From NCBI RefSeq assembly GCF_022775115.1, contig NZ_JALFLA010000039.1, forward strand, positions 1 through 40,426: DNA of 40,426 nt. Reading direction: 5' to 3'. The DNA comes from Agathobaculum sp. GTDB taxonomy: Bacteria > Bacillota > Clostridia > Oscillospirales > Butyricicoccaceae. Made by a program: the position numbers and the translations under genes. How positions within the stretch are numbered: position 1 is the first letter of the stretch; every line of letters starts with the position of its first letter. The notes beneath the pieces were generated by a model. The model made no database searches, was not told the origin of the DNA, and saw only the letters and a program-made list of their open reading frames with translations. This document shows positions 8,364 through 16,176 of this stretch, piece after piece.

Positions 8364-8400
8364 TTGTGCACAAAACATATTTTATATGTTCATTGCACAA
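8364..8400. repeat. 37-bp symmetric double palindrome
   Basis: Outer arms TTGTGCA (8364-8370) and TGCACAA (8394-8400); inner arms AACATAT (8374-8380) and ATATGTT (8384-8390). All gaps are exactly three bases, so the block reads 7-3-7-3-7-3-7 around a TTT centre. It lies in an AT-rich stretch after the aminotransferase and 44 bases before the next promoter. No T-run follows; it could be a factor-independent RNA end, a protein-binding site or a recombination site. Confidence 0.7.
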
Positions 8401-8443
8401 ATATATAGATAGACAGTTAGATAATATTCATAAAAAACGCCGC

Positions 8444-8472
8444 TTGCTTTTGCAGGCCGCAATGTATATGAT
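8444..8472 (+). promoter_or_regulatory. Promoter of short transcription unit
   Basis: TTGCTT (8444-8449), 17 bases, TATGAT (8467-8472). The predicted RNA start, near 8479, falls within the hairpin at 8476-8503. Confidence 0.6.
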
Positions 8473-8475
8473 AAT

Positions 8476-8513
8476 GGCAGAGAGCCGAAAAACGGCCTCT
8501 GCCACTTTTATTT
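8476..8513 (+). terminator. Terminator-like hairpin at RNA 5' end
   Basis: GGCAGAG-A-GCCG pairs with CGGCCTCTGCC (11 bp, one bulged A, AAAAA loop, 8476-8503), followed by ACTTTTATTT. It could end RNA arriving from upstream, or act as an attenuator or 5' stabiliser for the promoter just before it. Confidence 0.55.
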
Positions 8514-8532
8514 GGAAGGGAGAGAGCAAAGG

Positions 8533-8628
8533 ATGAAGGGCTTTTTCGATGGTCTGGTGGCCGTTCGCACGTTGGATATGGAGCCGCGCCGCGCTGTGGC
8601 GCGTAAGCTGCGCCGACAGGCGAAGTAA
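8533..8628 (+). CDS. Possible 31-aa basic small protein
   Basis: ATG 8533 opens 31 codons. The protein starts MKGFFDGLVAVRTLDMEP and ends in a strongly basic tail with seven Arg/Lys in the last thirteen residues. It lies inside a compact unit that has its own promoter (8444-8472), 5' hairpin and terminator (8691-8720). The ribosome site is weak (GGGAGAG is ten or more bases away; AAAGG abuts the ATG). It may be a genuine small protein or a short ORF within a small RNA. No family recognised. Confidence 0.35.
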   Translation: MKGFFDGLVAVRTLDMEPRRAVARKLRRQAK

Positions 8629-8690
8629 TCTGCGCGGACGCGTGCAGCGCAGGAGCGTGAAAAAATGGCGATCGAACATGAAAGCTGAAA

Positions 8691-8720
8691 GACCTTCCGG
8701 ACGATGCCGGAAGGTCTTTT
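8691..8720. terminator. Bidirectional terminator
   Basis: A perfect 10-bp stem (GACCTTCCGG 8691-8700 with 8707-8716) and a 6-base loop, followed by TTTT on the plus strand and TTTC on the minus strand. It serves the short plus unit and the converging zinc-ribbon gene. Confidence 0.8.
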
Positions 8721-8724
8721 GCGC

Positions 8725-8898
8725 TTACCCGAGACGCTGCTTGCCGGTCAGCAGGGCGGTCTGCCGCCGGAAGTACGCGGCGCGTTCCGCAGGAGTCGCG
8801 GGGCGGATGTGTTTTTTGCCGCAGTCCGGGCAGGCGGTTTGCTGTTCGCTGCCGATGAACACATAGTGGCAGCATTTGGTTTGGCAGGTATAGAGCAT
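8725..8898 (-). CDS. Small zinc-ribbon protein, 57 aa
   Basis: 57 residues with a four-cysteine zinc ribbon: YTCQTKCCHYVF supplies one knuckle and ACPDCGKKHIRPAT the second. A basic C-terminal helix follows (AERAAYFRRQ). The ATG at 8898 has AGGAGG nine bases upstream, so the longer reading from 8946 is not needed. Cytoplasmic, function unknown; probably metal-binding. It ends against the shared terminator at 8691-8716. Confidence 0.65.
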   Translation of the reverse strand: MLYTCQTKCCHYVFIGSEQQTACPDCGKKHIRPATPAERAAYFRRQTALLTGKQRLG

Positions 8899-8974
8899 AT
8901 GGCTGCACCTCCTTTGTGCTGACAGGATAGCATAAAAACCGTCCAATAAAACTCCCTTTTGCCGGAGGCGCCGG

Positions 8975-9003
8975 TTGACTTTAGCTGGGAGATGCGCTAT
9001 GCT
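8975..9003 (+). promoter_or_regulatory. Promoter of DMT/MBOAT operon
   Basis: TTGACT (8975-8980), 17 bases, TATGCT (8998-9003). Because this overlaps the most upstream possible reading, the first gene must start downstream, at ATG 9041. Confidence 0.7.
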
Positions 9004-9040
9004 TCATAGCGGAAAGATATGCTGCAAAGGAGCTGACAAA

Positions 9041-9970
9041 ATGCGGGAACAAGGGGCGGGACTGGCGCGTCAATTATACATACCGGCGGTGCTGTGCACC
9101 GCGCTGTGGGGCAGCGCTGCGCCCTGCATCAAGAAAGGTTATCTGCTGTTTGGAATCGGAGCGGGGCAGGCGTTCTCCCAGTTGTTGTTCGCGGGCTGGC
9201 GCTTTGCGCTGGCCGGACTGCTGGTGCTGTTGGTCGCCCGCTGTAAGGGGCGGCGCATCGTGCCCCGGCGCACGGAATGGCGGCCGATCCTATGGCTCAG
9301 CCTGTTTCAGAGTATGATACAGTATGTGTGCTACTATATCGGCCTGTCCGCGACCACAGGGACAAAGGGCGCGGTGCTCTCGGGTACGCAGAGCTTTTTC
9401 GCGCTGATCCTGGCGCATTTGTGCCTGAAAAATGACAAGCTCGACCGAAACAAGGCGTTGGGCTGTGCGCTCGGCTTTGCGGGCGTACTGGTGCTCGGCA
9501 TGGGCGGGCTGAACAGCTTTTCCCTTGTGGGGGACGGCCTTGTGCTGCTGTCGGCGGCATCGGCGGGCGCGGGCGCGCTGGTGTCGCGCATCTTCACGCC
9601 CGGGCGCGATCCTATGCTGCTCACCGGTTGGCAGCTGCTGATTGGCGGTTTGTTCCTGCTCGCGGTCGGCACGGCAGGCGGGGGCAGGCTGACGGCGGTC
9701 ACACTGCCGGGTGTGCTGCTGCTGGGGTATATGATCGTGCTCTCGGCTGCGGCGTTCACCATCTGGACGGCGCTGCTCGGCAAATTCCCGGTCGGCAAGG
9801 TCAGCTTGTTCGGCTTTTTGATCCCGGTGTTCGGCACGGTGTTTTCCGCCCTTGTGCTGCGGGAGAACGTGTTCACGCCGCGCAACATGGCCGCGCTCGC
9901 GCTGGTCAGCGGCGGTATCGCCCTGTCCAACACCGTGCGGGGGAGTAAAGCGGGCGGCGAGCAGGCATAA
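9041..9970 (+). CDS. EamA/DMT-superfamily transporter
   Basis: 309 residues with about ten hydrophobic helices in two EamA repeats. The first contains WGSAAPCIKKGYLLFG and a GTKGAVLSGTQSFFALILAH helix; the second contains LIPVFGTVFSALVLRENVF, the typical EamA end. It is an inner-membrane metabolite exporter or importer; the substrate is not readable. ATG 9041 follows AAGGAG and a promoter that rules out earlier starts. It leads a set of four same-strand genes (gaps 79, 11 and 53 bases), though the first gap is large enough for MBOAT to have its own start. Confidence 0.85.
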   Translation: MREQGAGLARQLYIPAVLCTALWGSAAPCIKKGYLLFGIGAGQAFSQLLFAGWRFALAGLLVLLVARCKGRRIVPRRTEWRPILWLSLFQSMIQYVCYYIGLSATTGTKGAVLSGTQSFFALILAHLCLKNDKLDRNKALGCALGFAGVLVLGMGGLNSFSLVGDGLVLLSAASAGAGALVSRIFTPGRDPMLLTGWQLLIGGLFLLAVGTAGGGRLTAVTLPGVLLLGYMIVLSAAAFTIWTALLGKFPVGKVSLFGFLIPVFGTVFSALVLRENVFTPRNMAALALVSGGIALSNTVRGSKAGGEQA

Positions 9971-10049
9971 TAAGGGCAACGCCGCGTGCGCAGCGCATTG
10001 CCAAGTCGGCTCGCGTGGTGCGGGCGGAGAAAGAAAAGGGATCGTACAC

Positions 10050-11423
10050 ATGGTTTTCAGCTCGGCTATTTTTTTATTTTTCTTTTTACCGGCTGTGCTG
10101 CTGCTCGACCGGCTGCTGCGTGGCATCAAGGCCAAAAACGCGCTGCTGCTGCTGGCCAGCCTGCTGTTTTACGCTTTCGGCCAGTGGCAGTATCTGCCGC
10201 TGCTGCTGGCATCGGTCGCGCTCAACTACTGCTGCGGCCTGCTGGCCGCCGGGAGGCATCCCAAGCTGGGTGTGGCGCTGGCCGCAATTGGCGGGTTGGG
10301 GCTGCTGGGCGTGTTCAAGTACGCCGACTTTGCGATCGGTGTGGTAAACGGCCTGACCGGTCTTGCACTGCCGCCGGTCGGTCTGGCGCTGCCGATCGGC
10401 ATCTCGTTCTTCACCTTTCAGGGGCTGTCCTATGTGGTGGATGTATACCGGGACCGCGCGGTGGTCTCCCGCTCCTTTGCCAAGGTGCTGCTGTATATCG
10501 CGCTGTTTCCGCAGCTGATCGCCGGTCCGATCGTCAAATATCACGACATCGAGCGGGAGCTGCGCGAGCGCCGCACCGATTCGGAGCAGACCGCGCTGGG
10601 CATTCGGCGCTTTATCTGCGGCATGGCCAAAAAGCTGCTGCTTGCCAACACGATGGGACGCATGGCCGACGTGGTATACGCCCTGCCCGCCGGGCAGGTG
10701 GGCGCGGCGGCGGCATGGCTGGGCGCGGTGTGTTATATGCTGCAAATATATTTTGACTTTTCCGGTTACAGTGACATGGCAATCGGCATGGGACGGATGT
10801 TCGGCTTTCATTTTTTGGAGAATTTCGACCACCCCTATGCCGCGACGACCATCAAGGAATTCTGGCGGCGGTGGCATATCTCGCTGTCGACTTGGTTTCG
10901 GGACTATTTATACATCCCGCTGGGTGGCAATCGCCGTGGGCGTGCACGGACATGGCACAACCGCTTCTTTGTGTTTTTCGCCACCGGCCTGTGGCACGGG
11001 GCAAGCTGGAATTTCGTGCTTTGGGGGCTGTGGCATGGGCTGTTCTCCGTGCTGGAGGATTGCGGCGCGCTGCCCGTGCGCCGTCTGGCGGGGAGGTGGA
11101 GCGGCAGGGTGTATACGCTGCTGGTTGTGCTCGCCGGGTTTGTGCTGTTTCGGGCGGAGACGCTGCCGCAGGCGGGCGCGATGCTCGGCGCGCTATGCGG
11201 CGCGGGCGGGCTGACGGCGGGGCTGCCCGCAGTTTGCGCGCTGCTCACGCCCGCGTTTGTGCTGACGCTTGCGCTGGCGCTGCTGCTGTCGTTCCCCGTC
11301 GCGGCGCGGCTGCGGCCGAAAAACGACGGCTGGACGCTTGCCGGGGCGTTTGCGCTGCTCGTGCTATGTATGCTCGACCTGTCGGCAGGCACGTTCAACC
11401 CGTTCATCTATTTCCGCTTTTAA
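10050..11423 (+). CDS. MBOAT-family membrane O-acyltransferase
   Basis: 457 residues, polytopic, AlgI/DltB-like. The N-terminus is hydrophobic (FLFFFLPAVLLLDRLL). The family core is complete: PIGISFFTFQGLSYVVDVYR, LFPQLIAGPIVKYHDI, FDFSGYSDMAIGMGRMFGF, FWRRWHISLSTWFRDYLYIP with His276, and the invariant His316 in TGLWHGASWNFVLWG. It transfers an acyl group, usually acetyl, to an extracellular polymer or wall component. The next gene, 11 bases downstream, encodes a DHHW protein, the usual extracellular partner of such enzymes. ATG 10050 is preceded by AAAAGGGA. Confidence 0.93.
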   Translation: MVFSSAIFLFFFLPAVLLLDRLLRGIKAKNALLLLASLLFYAFGQWQYLPLLLASVALNYCCGLLAAGRHPKLGVALAAIGGLGLLGVFKYADFAIGVVNGLTGLALPPVGLALPIGISFFTFQGLSYVVDVYRDRAVVSRSFAKVLLYIALFPQLIAGPIVKYHDIERELRERRTDSEQTALGIRRFICGMAKKLLLANTMGRMADVVYALPAGQVGAAAAWLGAVCYMLQIYFDFSGYSDMAIGMGRMFGFHFLENFDHPYAATTIKEFWRRWHISLSTWFRDYLYIPLGGNRRGRARTWHNRFFVFFATGLWHGASWNFVLWGLWHGLFSVLEDCGALPVRRLAGRWSGRVYTLLVVLAGFVLFRAETLPQAGAMLGALCGAGGLTAGLPAVCALLTPAFVLTLALALLLSFPVAARLRPKNDGWTLAGAFALLVLCMLDLSAGTFNPFIYFRF

Positions 11424-11434
11424 GGAGGGCCGCG

Positions 11435-12493
11435 ATGAAATACAAGCTCTTTACAGCGGCCTTCGTGCTGGCCTGCCTGCTGCCCTCGGCCGGGATGCTG
11501 TTTGTGCCGCCCACCCAAGCGGCGGCGAACGAGCGGCTGTCGCCCGCGCCGGTGCTGCGTCTGGAAAGCGGCGCATGGAATCCCGCCGTGTTTGACGAGA
11601 CGACGGCCTATGTGGCCGACCATTTCGCGCTGCGGCAGCAGCTCGTGACGATAAACGCCGCGCTGCGCACCGGGCTGCTCGCCTCCTCGCCGGCGGAGGA
11701 TGTGATCTACGGGCGGGATGGCTGGCTGTACTATGCAAAGACGCTGGACGATTATCAGAACCGCGCCACGCTGTCGCAGGATGAGGCGCGGCAGCTCGCG
11801 CAGACCGTGCGGGCGATGCAGGATTACTGTCAGGCGCGGGGCGCGCGGTTTGTGTTCACCATTGCGCCCAACAAGAACTCACTCTATCCGGAAAAGATGC
11901 CCGCGCGCTATCTGCGGGCGGATTCCCCGGGCAATTATGCGCTGCTGCGGCCGTTTTTGCAGGAATTTGGTGTAAACTACGCCGATTTGTTCACCTATTT
12001 GTCCGGCTGGGACGAAACGCTGTATTACAAGACCGACTCGCACTGGACAAACCGGGGCGCGGCGCTGGCGCACGATTTGCTGATGGATACGCTCGGTCTG
12101 CCGCATACGGTGTCCGGTCAGGCAGACTATACGGTCGAGCGCGCCCATCGCGGCGACCTGTACGAGATGCTGTACCCAAAGGGCGCGGCGTATGAGGAGC
12201 AGCAGGTCTATGCCCACCGCTTTGCGCATGTGCGTGAGCCGCGCTCGGCCGAGGATATTCTGATCGAGACAATGTGCGTAGACGCGCCGAACGGGCGGCT
12301 GCTGTTCTGCCGTGACTCGTTCGGCAACGCGCTCTATCCCTTTTTGGCCGATTCCTTTTCCGCCGCCACGGTCACGCGCGCCATGCCGTATCCGCTGGCT
12401 GATGTGCAGCCGGGCGACACGGTGATTGTCGAGATCGTCGAGCGGAATTTGCCCAACCTGCTCAAATATCCGCCCAATTTGGGGAACGAATGA
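11435..12493 (+). CDS. DHHW-family (AlgX/AlgJ-like) exported protein
   Basis: 352 residues with an N-terminal signal/anchor (KYKLFTAAFVLACLLPSAGMLF). The body has the SGNH-like AlgX/AlgJ fold. IYGRDGWLYYAKTLDDYQN and FVFTIAPNKNSLYPEKMP lead to the DHHW motif, here TDSHWTNRGA, then LLFCRDSFGNALYPFL with the nucleophile-type Ser, and an IVEIVERNL end. It works with the MBOAT protein encoded just upstream to O-acylate an extracellular polymer. AAGGAGGG lies directly after the MBOAT stop. Confidence 0.9.
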   Translation: MKYKLFTAAFVLACLLPSAGMLFVPPTQAAANERLSPAPVLRLESGAWNPAVFDETTAYVADHFALRQQLVTINAALRTGLLASSPAEDVIYGRDGWLYYAKTLDDYQNRATLSQDEARQLAQTVRAMQDYCQARGARFVFTIAPNKNSLYPEKMPARYLRADSPGNYALLRPFLQEFGVNYADLFTYLSGWDETLYYKTDSHWTNRGAALAHDLLMDTLGLPHTVSGQADYTVERAHRGDLYEMLYPKGAAYEEQQVYAHRFAHVREPRSAEDILIETMCVDAPNGRLLFCRDSFGNALYPFLADSFSAATVTRAMPYPLADVQPGDTVIVEIVERNLPNLLKYPPNLGNE

Positions 12494-12546
12494 GGGATAC
12501 GCCCCGTCCAACAGGATATATGACAAAAAACACGGAGGGATGTAGC

Positions 12547-13050
12547 ATGAGAAAGAAAATAAACGCGCTTATGCTGGCGCTGCTGCTGTGCGGCGCGCTG
12601 ACCGCCTGCGGCGGCGGCGCGGACAAGCGGCCGGCCGAGCCGGACAAGGCGGAGCAGTCGGTCGCGGATGACACCACGCCGGTGGAGGCAGGGGAGGAGG
12701 GCGTGCAGGCGGACATCGAGACGCAGCCCGCCGATGGCGCTGCGGATGAGCTGCCGACTGCGCCGCCGGATACCGGCGCGCCTGCGCCTGAACCCGCGCC
12801 GGCCCCCGCGCCCGCGCCGGCACCGACACCCGTGCCGGAACCCGCACCGTCTGCGCCGACCGCGTCGCAGGCCTCGGGTTACATCGGCTCGTCCGCCTCG
12901 GCGCTGGAGGCCGCGCTCGGCGCGCCGAGCGCCAAGGCCTATTCGCCCAGCTGCATGGGCGAAGGGGAGGACGGCGTGTGGACGTACAGCGGCTTTACGG
13001 TGTACACCTACCGCGAAGGCAGCACGGAGACCGTCGAAGCCGTGCAGTGA
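12547..13050 (+). CDS. Proline-rich lipoprotein
   Basis: 167 residues. Lipobox LTAC with lipidated Cys21, an acidic spacer, then a PAPAP-type linker (about residues 78-100), and a small C-terminal domain of about 55 residues (ASGYIGSSASALEAALGAP, WTYSGFTVYTYREGS) that resembles SmpA/BLIP-like folds only loosely. ATG 12547 has GGAGGGA upstream. It is the last gene of the MBOAT set, and a strong terminator follows 14 bases after the stop. The linker would let the domain reach through the wall; its role is unknown. Confidence 0.7.
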   Translation: MRKKINALMLALLLCGALTACGGGADKRPAEPDKAEQSVADDTTPVEAGEEGVQADIETQPADGAADELPTAPPDTGAPAPEPAPAPAPAPAPTPVPEPAPSAPTASQASGYIGSSASALEAALGAPSAKAYSPSCMGEGEDGVWTYSGFTVYTYREGSTETVEAVQ

Positions 13051-13064
13051 TGCAGCAGAAAAAA

Positions 13065-13095
13065 GCCGTCCCGCATTAAGCGGGACGGCCTTTTT
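13065..13095. terminator. Bidirectional terminator
   Basis: A perfect 10-bp stem GCCGTCCCGC (13065-13074) with 13080-13089, followed by CTTTTT; on the minus strand the run is TTTTTTCTG. It ends the lipoprotein gene and the converging acetyltransferase gene. Confidence 0.9.
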
Positions 13096-13099
13096 GGGT

Positions 13100-13681
13100 T
13101 TACAGGATGACGCGGCGCGGCTTGTCCGCGATTTGGCGGACGACGCGGCAGGGATTGCCCACGGCGAGTACGCCCGCGGGGATATCGCGGGTGACCACGC
13201 TGCCCGCGCCGATGACGGTGTTGTCCCCAATGGTCACGCCGGGGAGCACACACACCTGCGCACCTATCCAGACGTGATGGCCGACCGTGATGGGCTTTGC
13301 GTATTCCAGCCCGGCGCTGCGCTGCGCCACATCAAGCGGATGTCCGGCCGTGTAAAAGCCGCAGCTTGGGCCGATGAACACATGGTCGCCAAAGGTGACG
13401 GGTGCGCTGTCGAGCACGGTCAGGTTATAATTGGCGTAAAAATGCTTGCCCACACGCATATGATAGCCGTAGTCGACAAAAAACGGCGGTTCTATCACGG
13501 TCTGCTCCCCGCAGGCGGCGAGCAGCGCTTGCAGCAGGCGCAGGCGCTCGGCCGGGCGGGAAGGACGGAGCTGGTTGTACTCCATGCACAGCTCCTGCGC
13601 ACGGGCGCGCGCCGCGAGGAGCTGGGGGTCATGGTTTGGGTCGTACAGCAGCCCGGCGGCGGCTTTTTCTTGTTCGGTCAT
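13100..13681 (-). CDS. Sugar O-acetyltransferase (Maa/LacA type)
   Basis: 193 residues, the normal size for maltose/galactoside acetyltransferases. An N-terminal Maa domain (AGLLYDPNHDPQLLAARARA) precedes left-handed beta-helix hexapeptide repeats. The catalytic His is in FYTAGHPLDV, and acetyl-CoA-binding repeats VWIGAQVCVLPGVTIGDNTVIG and GAGSVVTRDIPAGVLAVGNPCR follow. It acetylates sugars using acetyl-CoA in the cytoplasm, often regarded as detoxification. The start at 13681 follows AAGGAG; it lies 12 bases after the DUF6472 gene, probably one operon. Confidence 0.92.
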   Translation of the reverse strand: MTEQEKAAAGLLYDPNHDPQLLAARARAQELCMEYNQLRPSRPAERLRLLQALLAACGEQTVIEPPFFVDYGYHMRVGKHFYANYNLTVLDSAPVTFGDHVFIGPSCGFYTAGHPLDVAQRSAGLEYAKPITVGHHVWIGAQVCVLPGVTIGDNTVIGAGSVVTRDIPAGVLAVGNPCRVVRQIADKPRRVIL

Positions 13682-13693
13682 TGGGGTCTCTCC

Positions 13694-13867
13694 TTAGTTT
13701 TGGCGGCGCACGAGCGCGTAATCATCACCCGGGCGGTAATAGGGGCAGGGGCCGGTGCGCTGGGTCAGACGGTAGAACTCGTCTTCGTCAAGATAGGCCG
13801 TGCAGAGGTATTCGTCCAGCACGCTGTCGTAGGTGTAATAGAGACAGCCGTCGCAGTTGCTGGTCAT
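13694..13867 (-). CDS. DUF6472-like small Cys protein
   Basis: 57 residues: TSNCDGCLYYTYDSVLDEY, LCTAYLDEDEF, GPCPYYRPGDDY. Four cysteines (5, 8, 22, 41) are spaced like a small metal site, and the PCPYYRPGDDY ending is characteristic of the clostridial family DUF6472 (recalled, not searched). It has an excellent AAGGAGGG ribosome site. Function unknown. First gene of a two-gene unit with the acetyltransferase. Confidence 0.8.
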   Translation of the reverse strand: MTSNCDGCLYYTYDSVLDEYLCTAYLDEDEFYRLTQRTGPCPYYRPGDDYALVRRQN

Positions 13868-13971
13868 ATCGTTCTCCCTCCTTCATAAGCTGTAAGGAGC
13901 ATACCATATTCGCAGGGAAAACGCAAGGTACCCGCGTCTCTTATGTCAAACGATACGCCTCGTGGCACATG

Positions 13972-14005
13972 AAAAAACGCACGATTGTCAACATCGTGCG
14001 TTTTT
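13972..14005. terminator. Terminator of second SLH gene
   Basis: AACGCACGAT (13976-13985) pairs with ATCGTGCGTT (13993-14002), flanked by A and T runs on both strands. The only gene ending towards it is the minus-strand SLH gene. A second small hairpin (GTGTCC 14022-14027 with GGACAC 14031-14036) lies between the two. Confidence 0.8.
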
Positions 14006-14112
14006 CCGAGGGGACTCGCCTGTGTCCTTTGGACACGGTTGGCGTACCTTATCCTTGTAGGAGTGGTCTTGTGTGGGATCGACCGCGCGGGCGGCGATCC
14101 TTGTTGTTGATA

Positions 14113-15834
14113 TTACTTTGCTACGTTCTCGCAGAAGCGCATCAGGATGGTGGCAACTTCTGCACGCGTTGCGTTGCCCTTGGGGTTGAGCGCCATGCCG
14201 GTGCTGCCGGTGATAAGGCCCTCAGCGTTGGCCCACTGCATTGCAGTGGTCGCGTAAGAGCTGATTTGAGCAGCATCGGTGTAGTTGTCCAGCGCGTTCG
14301 AGGCGGTCACGGCATAGCCCTTGAACGAAGCATAGCGGTACAGGATCGTAGCCAGCTGCTCGCGGGTGATCGCGGTGTTCGGCGCAAAGCTGGACGAGCT
14401 GATGCCGTTGACGATATTGTTGGACGCCGCCCAGCTGACCGCGTTTGCATAGTACGAGCCGGAGGCGACATCCGCAAAGTCGGAGGCCGAAGCCGCCGGC
14501 TCCAGCTCCAGACGATGCAGGATGGTGACGATCATCGCGCGGGTGGTGGTTGCGTTCGGGCTGAACTGGCCATCGCCCGTGCCGTTCATCATGCCGTTTT
14601 CATAGACGTACTTGACCGCTTCGCTGTACCATGCGGTAGAGGCAACATCGCCGAACGGCAGAGCGGACGAGCCGGTTTCGCCGGTGGAGCCGCCCGGCAC
14701 AGTCGAGCCGCCCGTAGAACCGGAGCCGCCCGTGGCGTTGCCGGAGCCGCCGCTGGAGCTGCCCGTGCTGGTGAAGCTGACCGCTACGGTCGCGTCAGCG
14801 GCAGGCATGCCAAAGCTGTATACGTTGCCGTTTACAGCCTTTTGGGCTACGGTCGAGCCGTCCTTGTTAGTGACGGTGACACCGCTGGTCTGATAGCCCG
14901 AAGCGGGATTGACCGTGACCAGCAGGGTGTCGCCATGGACAACATAGGTGTTATTGCCGATGTCGACAGCTTCGACAGCCGCGCCGCCATCAGATGCCGA
15001 CAGGACAGCCGTGCCGCCTGCGGTGGTCGTCAGCGTGACCGGGATGCTGGTGATGGGTGCGCCGCCCTGAGCGGGGATGGTTTGATAGTTTGTGACCATA
15101 ACACCCTCGGCAACCTCAATGTTGAGGTTCTGGGCATTTGCCGGCACTTGCAGCGTGGTGATGTTGCTGTTGATGGCAACCGTAGCGCCATCCTCAACCA
15201 CAACCGTGCCTGTGACCGCAGCGGTCACATCGAGGCTTCCGCCTTCCTTGACGGTGATGGCTTTATCAGCGCCAAGGGTGACGGGAGCGGTTACCTCGGC
15301 CTTGACGCCGCTGTCAATGCTCACGTCATCATAAGTGCCGCCCGCAATGGTAACCGTGCCGTCGGCGCTGAGCGTGTTCAGACCGGTGGCTGCACGAGCC
15401 AGCAGCATCACCGAACGCACCGGCGCGGGCAGGCTGTCAATCACTACCGGGCTTTCAAAGGTCACATACGGCCCAAGGCCGAGCGCGCCGCCTACCTGGA
15501 AGGTGATGTTACCGCCATCGGTAGCCGCCCGCATGACGCCGCCCTTGGCATTCGAGCCGCTGACATTGAGCTGGCTGCCCTTGTTGACCACGATGGTGTC
15601 TGCCCGCAGCACATAGGTGTCCGGGTCGATGACGTACACGCTCTTGGTGTCCGCTGCGATGGTGTACACTTGCTTGAGAGTGGTGTCCTTGCTCAGCTTA
15701 TAAGTATAGAAAGCCGGGTCAGCACCAGTTTGCGTCCAGTCCAAGCTGACATCACTGTCTGCCGCAAATGCGGCGGGTACCATTGTGAGCACCATGCACA
15801 TAGCAAGCAGTGCCGACAAGATTCTTCGCTTCAT
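14113..15834 (-). CDS. SLH-domain surface protein, 573 aa
   Basis: Signal peptide at residues 1-25 (ending PAAFAA). The middle is a Val/Thr/Gly-rich region of about 250 residues (DTIVVNKGSQLNVSG) and a domain with GYQTSGVTVTNKDGS and FGMPAADATVAVSF, like the InlB-type repeat of the 878-4384 protein. A Gly/Ser linker is followed by three SLH domains at about 390-432, 451-495 and 512-560. It should bind cell-wall polymer at the surface. The ATG at 15834 is the only start next to the signal peptide; GAGGAGG sits 12 bases upstream, slightly far. It has a consensus promoter and a leader of about 135 bases. Confidence 0.92.
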   Translation of the reverse strand: MKRRILSALLAMCMVLTMVPAAFAADSDVSLDWTQTGADPAFYTYKLSKDTTLKQVYTIAADTKSVYVIDPDTYVLRADTIVVNKGSQLNVSGSNAKGGVMRAATDGGNITFQVGGALGLGPYVTFESPVVIDSLPAPVRSVMLLARAATGLNTLSADGTVTIAGGTYDDVSIDSGVKAEVTAPVTLGADKAITVKEGGSLDVTAAVTGTVVVEDGATVAINSNITTLQVPANAQNLNIEVAEGVMVTNYQTIPAQGGAPITSIPVTLTTTAGGTAVLSASDGGAAVEAVDIGNNTYVVHGDTLLVTVNPASGYQTSGVTVTNKDGSTVAQKAVNGNVYSFGMPAADATVAVSFTSTGSSSGGSGNATGGSGSTGGSTVPGGSTGETGSSALPFGDVASTAWYSEAVKYVYENGMMNGTGDGQFSPNATTTRAMIVTILHRLELEPAASASDFADVASGSYYANAVSWAASNNIVNGISSSSFAPNTAITREQLATILYRYASFKGYAVTASNALDNYTDAAQISSYATTAMQWANAEGLITGSTGMALNPKGNATRAEVATILMRFCENVAK

Positions 15835-15975
15835 AATTGGGGGTTTCCTCCTCATAAAATGGAGTTTGAGATGTTGCGAGCTGTTGGGATAAGACCATTC
15901 CTCCTTTATCTTACACATACACAGCGTGATTGCGGCGTACTTTATCCGATTTTAACAAGGATAAGGATGGGAAAT

Positions 15976-16004
15976 ATTATACCATTGCAAACATACTTTT
16001 GCAA
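15976..16004 (-). promoter_or_regulatory. Consensus promoter of second SLH gene
   Basis: Minus strand TTGCAA (16004-15999), 17 bases, TATAAT (15981-15976). RNA start near 15969. The leader contains a small hairpin, TTATCC with GGATAA (about 15942-15963). Confidence 0.8.
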
Positions 16005-16114
16005 GTACCCCATATATAGGCAGGGAAATATTTCCTGATATGGGAATGGCAGAGGTATTAGGCCGTTGAAAAATATTGGGATAAATTTTTGTTAGAATTT
16101 TTTTGTATAAAGGC

Positions 16115-16143
16115 TTGACTTTTTGTAATGATATAGATATAAT
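16115..16143 (+). promoter_or_regulatory. Very strong tRNA promoter
   Basis: TTGACT (16115-16120), 17 bases, TATAAT (16138-16143), preceded by an A/T-rich UP-like stretch from about 16070. It drives the tRNA 34 bases downstream and is divergent from the SLH promoter. Confidence 0.85.
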
Positions 16144-16176
16144 AATTTTTGTCAGTTTCACTGATACCAGCCAAAT

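Noticed and set aside
8364-8400. Chromosome dimer resolution (dif) site
   Set aside because: The 7-3-7-3-7-3-7 layout and sequence do not fit the 11-6-11 dif consensus.
15850-15905. Small ORF after AAGGAGG in the leader of the second SLH gene
   Set aside because: The ATG is only one or two bases from the ribosome site, too close for initiation, and the peptide has no recognisable feature.
13402-16038. Very long plus-strand open frame opposite the acetyltransferase, DUF6472 and SLH genes
   Set aside because: It crosses three minus-strand genes with clear domains, crosses terminators, and its translation is Arg/Ala-rich shadow sequence with no domain or ribosome site.
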